64,000 bases of DNA. Origin: Pseudomonas sp. DG56-2 (GTDB lineage: Bacteria > Pseudomonadota > Gammaproteobacteria > Pseudomonadales > Pseudomonadaceae). Below, in pieces: positions 61,561 to 64,000 of this stretch. The notes under the pieces are model-generated. The model had not been told where the DNA came from, made no database searches, and saw only the letters and a program-made list of their open reading frames with translations. A program made the translations under genes and the position numbers. Position 1 is the stretch's first letter. Every line of letters begins with the position of its first letter. Location: contig NZ_CP032311.1 of the NCBI RefSeq assembly GCF_004803755.1, positions 370,501 through 434,500 on the forward strand, written 5' to 3'.

Positions 61561-62838
61561 ATGAATTTGTTCAATTTTCGACGTCCAGCGCCTGTTGTAG
61601 CCGAGCCCAAGCCGGTGCCGGCTGCTGCCAACCCCGAAGCACCTCCTGTTGATTACCTGATGCCTGTCACTGAACGTGCAGCGCAGGTTTTTGTCCGCGG
61701 CCAGGGTTCCTGGCTATGGGACAGCGAAGGCCACGCTTATCTCGATTTCACTCAAGGCTGTGCAGTCAACAGCCTCGGCCATAGCCCGAGTGTGCTGGTG
61801 AAAGCCTTGGGCAGTCAGGCTCAGGCGCTGATCAACCCGGGTGCAGGTTTTCACAACCGTGGCTTGCTCAAGTTGGTAAGTCTTCTTTGCCAGAGTACGG
61901 GCAGTGATCAGGCCTATCTGCTCAACAGTGGGGCCGAAGCCTGCGAAGGGGCGATCAAGCTGGCGCGTAAATGGGGGCAGTTGCACCGTAACGGCGCCTA
62001 CCACATCATTACTGCAAGCCAGAGCTGCCACGGCCGGAGCCTGGGCGCGTTGTCGGCTTCCGATCCTTCACAGTGCATTCGCTGTGAGCCGGAACTGCCA
62101 GGCTTCAGCAAGGTACCCTTCAATGATCTGGAGGCACTGCACGCCGCTGTCGATTCGCGCACCGTGGCGATCATGCTTGAGCCTATTCAGGGCGAAGCCG
62201 GAGTCATTCCGGCGACTGCTGCCTACCTCAAGGGCGTCGAACGCCTGTGCCGTGAGTTAGGCATTCTGTTGATACTCGATGAAGTGCAGACCGGTGTCGG
62301 CCGCTGTGGCGCACTGCTTGCCGAGCAAACCTACGACGTGCGCGCCGACATCATCACCTTGGGCAAGGGTTTGGGGGGTGGTGTACCCCTGGCCGCGTTG
62401 CTGGCCCGTGGCAGTGCTTGCTGCGCCGAAGCGGGCGAGCTGGAAGGCAGCCACCATGGCAATGCGCTGATGACTGCTGCCGGTCTTGCGGTATTGGAGA
62501 CTGTGCTGGAACCGGGCTTTTTTGAACACGTCCAGGATTCCGGCCGGCACCTACGTGATGGCTTGAGCCGCCTCGCTGGCCGCTACGGACAGCGTGAAGT
62601 ACGCGGCCAGGGCCTGCTGTGGGCGCTACAGCTTAGCGAAGACAATGCCGCTGAACTGGTCAAGGCCGCGCTGCATGAAGGTCTGCTACTCAATGCACCG
62701 CAAGCCGATGTGCTGCGGTTGTCGCCGGCACTGACCGTAAGCAAGGGCAATATCGATGAAATGCTGTTGCGTCTGGCCAGGGCTTTTGCCCGGGTGCATT
62801 CGGCGCAACAGCATCAGCGGCGTGAAGCCACTGCCTGA
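61561..62838 (+). CDS. Class III aminotransferase, acetylornithine aminotransferase-like
   Basis: 425 residues. PLP Lys269 is in ITLGKGLGGGVPL; INPGAGFHNRGLLKLV, YLLNSGAEACEGAIKLARKW and LDEVQTGVGRCG are the class III landmarks. An N-terminal extension of about 30 Pro/Ala-rich residues precedes the core and is longer than in ArgD. Closest to the second ArgD-like enzyme of Pseudomonas; substrate not certain (acetylornithine, succinylornithine or GABA-like). It has its own terminator. Confidence 0.8.
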   Translation: MNLFNFRRPAPVVAEPKPVPAAANPEAPPVDYLMPVTERAAQVFVRGQGSWLWDSEGHAYLDFTQGCAVNSLGHSPSVLVKALGSQAQALINPGAGFHNRGLLKLVSLLCQSTGSDQAYLLNSGAEACEGAIKLARKWGQLHRNGAYHIITASQSCHGRSLGALSASDPSQCIRCEPELPGFSKVPFNDLEALHAAVDSRTVAIMLEPIQGEAGVIPATAAYLKGVERLCRELGILLILDEVQTGVGRCGALLAEQTYDVRADIITLGKGLGGGVPLAALLARGSACCAEAGELEGSHHGNALMTAAGLAVLETVLEPGFFEHVQDSGRHLRDGLSRLAGRYGQREVRGQGLLWALQLSEDNAAELVKAALHEGLLLNAPQADVLRLSPALTVSKGNIDEMLLRLARAFARVHSAQQHQRREATA

Positions 62839-62886
62839 TTTTTCACCTTTGGTGAAGTAACCGAACCGTCTCGCGTTCCTGCGCAT

Positions 62887-62925
62887 CGCCCCGGGCCTGC
62901 AGTTTTTGGCCTGGGGCGTTTTTTT
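62887..62925 (+). terminator. Rho-independent terminator of the aminotransferase gene
   Basis: CGCCCCGGGCC, a ten-base loop and GGCCTGGGGCG (one G-T pair) followed by TTTTTTT. Located 48 bases after the stop. Confidence 0.88.
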
Positions 62926-62999
62926 ATCTGCGTTGGGTGGGTTGAACCCTTGTGCAGCGCTACAGTCAGTTCTAGTACATCATTGAAGGGAACTGCCCA

Positions 63000-63158
63000 A
63001 TGGACTTTATTCGCATCATCATCGCCATTCTCCTGCCGCCACTTGGCGTATTCCTGCAGGTCGGCTTTGGCGGCGCCTTCTGGCTCAACATTCTGCTGAC
63101 GTTGCTGGGCTACATTCCGGGCATCGTCCATGCGGTGTACATCATCGCCAAGCGATAA
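63000..63158 (+). CDS. Pmp3/YqaE-type small membrane protein
   Basis: 52 residues starting MDFIRIIIAILLPPLGVFLQV and ending IIAKR, with two membrane helices. LLPPLGVF and GYIPGIVHAVYII are the Pmp3/YqaE family signatures. Such hydrophobic peptides are linked to membrane potential and salt stress. AAGGGA lies about a dozen bases before the ATG. Its ORF is shorter than common gene-length cut-offs and so is easily missed. Single gene, following the aminotransferase terminator. Confidence 0.9.
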   Translation: MDFIRIIIAILLPPLGVFLQVGFGGAFWLNILLTLLGYIPGIVHAVYIIAKR

Positions 63159-63201
63159 CCTTCAACGCTGCTGGCAGTGCGCACAAGGCCAAGCCAACCC
63201 T

Positions 63202-64000
63202 TCAGGTGTCTTGCAGCACCTGCCGATAAAACTTCCATTCCTCTTCCAGCGCATGGGCAAGGTTGGCCGCCGTGCGAAAGCCGTGGCGTTCCGAGGGGTA
63301 GAAATGCCCCTCGGCACGAATACCGTTGGCTTTGAGCGCAGCAAGCATTGAGCGGGTCTGTTCTGGCATTACCACGGCATCCAGTTCGCCCTGAAAGAAA
63401 ATCACCGGTACCTTGATGTTCGCTGCGTGCAACAACGGTGTACGTTGTTGGTAGCGCTCGGCATCCTTGAGCGGATCACCGATCAGCCAGTCCAGGTAGT
63501 CACCTTCGAATTTGTGCGTTGCGCGAGCCAGGGCCTGGGGATCACTGACACCATAAAGACTGGCGCCAGCGCGGAAAACAGAGTGAAAGGCCAGCGCGCA
63601 AAGCGTGGTGTAACCCCCGGCGCTGCCGCCGCGAATGAATGCCTTGGTCGGATCGATCAAGCCACGTGCGGCCAAGTGCTCGACTACCGAGCACGCATCT
63701 TCGACGTCGATTTCCCCCCAGCGCAGGTGCAGGGCCTGGCGGTAGGCGCGACCGTAGCCGCTGCTGCCGCGGTAGTTGAGGTCGGCCACGGCGAAGCCGC
63801 GTTGGGTCCAGTATTGAATACGCGGATCAAGCGCCGGGTAGCAGGCCGAGGTTGGGCCACCATGCACAAAGACGATCAGGGGCGGGCGCTGTACATTGTC
63901 CATTGCCGGATAGAAGAAACCGTGGGCGACGCCGTTACCGCTGGGATAGCGCAAAGGCTGTGGACAACTGATGCGTTCAGCAGGCAAGGGCCGTGCGCCA
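63202..64000 (-). CDS. S9-family prolyl oligopeptidase-like peptidase, C-terminal part
   Basis: About 266 residues of the C-terminal alpha/beta-hydrolase domain are visible; the frame stays open to the right edge, where the gene's N-terminal part begins. Catalytic Ser in IRGGSAGGYTTL, Asp in FQGELDAVVMPEQ and His in SERHGFRTAA are in the right order. IVFVHGGPTSACYPALD and LNYRGSSGYGRAYRQ match dipeptidyl-type S9 enzymes. The N-terminal beta-propeller would lie outside. Presumably cytoplasmic; substrate unknown. Confidence 0.88.
   Translation of the reverse strand, partial: GARPLPAERISCPQPLRYPSGNGVAHGFFYPAMDNVQRPPLIVFVHGGPTSACYPALDPRIQYWTQRGFAVADLNYRGSSGYGRAYRQALHLRWGEIDVEDACSVVEHLAARGLIDPTKAFIRGGSAGGYTTLCALAFHSVFRAGASLYGVSDPQALARATHKFEGDYLDWLIGDPLKDAERYQQRTPLLHAANIKVPVIFFQGELDAVVMPEQTRSMLAALKANGIRAEGHFYPSERHGFRTAANLAHALEEEWKFYRQVLQDT

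Overview
The window is chromosomal DNA of a Pseudomonas, most like the P. putida group. The evidence is the sarcosine oxidase/purU/fdhA set, a bioBFHCD run followed by a small protein and an acyl-CoA dehydrogenase, aceEF next to a DipA-type phosphodiesterase and msrA, and the GacA-controlled small RNA rsmY beside a LysR gene. glnE is followed directly by waaF, with no ilvE between them. I see no phage, insertion sequence, CRISPR array, rRNA or tRNA gene. The content is mostly housekeeping and conserved accessory genes, separated by REP-like palindromes.

Layout. 1-5.2 kb: end of a sarcosine catabolic operon (soxA partial, soxG, purU, fdhA), which handles the methyl groups released from glycine betaine. 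5.4-9.1 kb: a DUF2780 envelope protein behind a candidate AlgU promoter, an APC permease, a PlsC-like acyltransferase and a retropepsin-like protease. 9.2-12.8 kb: creB-creC-creD. 12.9-16.9 kb: GST, msrA, dipA. 17.2-21.5 kb: aceE-aceF, with two tandem GntR-type palindromes upstream. 21.9-24.8 kb: glnE. 25.0-32.0 kb: an LPS-core operon (waaF, waaC, waaG, waaP and three further kinase-like genes) in which most genes overlap or abut. 32.0-37.5 kb: a ferrioxamine uptake unit (foxI-foxR-foxA-foxB plus a 60-residue membrane protein). 37.6-40.9 kb: an exonuclease/DUF294 pair and a receiver-only response regulator. 40.9-49.0 kb: glcB, gcvR, rarD, srkA, phoX and a ModE-like regulator. 49.1-54.4 kb: comF and the divergent bioBFHCD operon with a candidate BirA operator. 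54.5-60.2 kb: a tiny flagellar-rod-like protein, two paralogous acyl-CoA dehydrogenases (the first with a PsrA box on its promoter) and a membrane diguanylate cyclase between them. 60.25-60.45 kb: rsmY with its GacA box. 60.5-64 kb: LysR regulator, class III aminotransferase, a Pmp3-type membrane peptide missed by length filters, and the C-terminal part of an S9 peptidase.

The most useful non-coding signals are: rsmY with an unusually long dyad at its GacA box; paired TGTAGTnnnACTACA operators 52 bp apart at aceEF; a BirA box over the -35 of bioB; a PsrA box just after the -10 of the first acyl-CoA dehydrogenase; a candidate AlgU promoter; and a cluster of DnaA boxes with an IHF-like site in a convergent gap, where a promoter is not expected. 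Among proteins, the LPS kinase tail holds a double-kinase fusion and an InaA-type member lacking the usual catalytic Asp. I did not find a clearly new defence or biosynthetic system. The best candidates for undescribed biology are the DnaA-box gap, the double kinase, the minimal rod-like protein and the exonuclease/nucleotidyltransferase pair.
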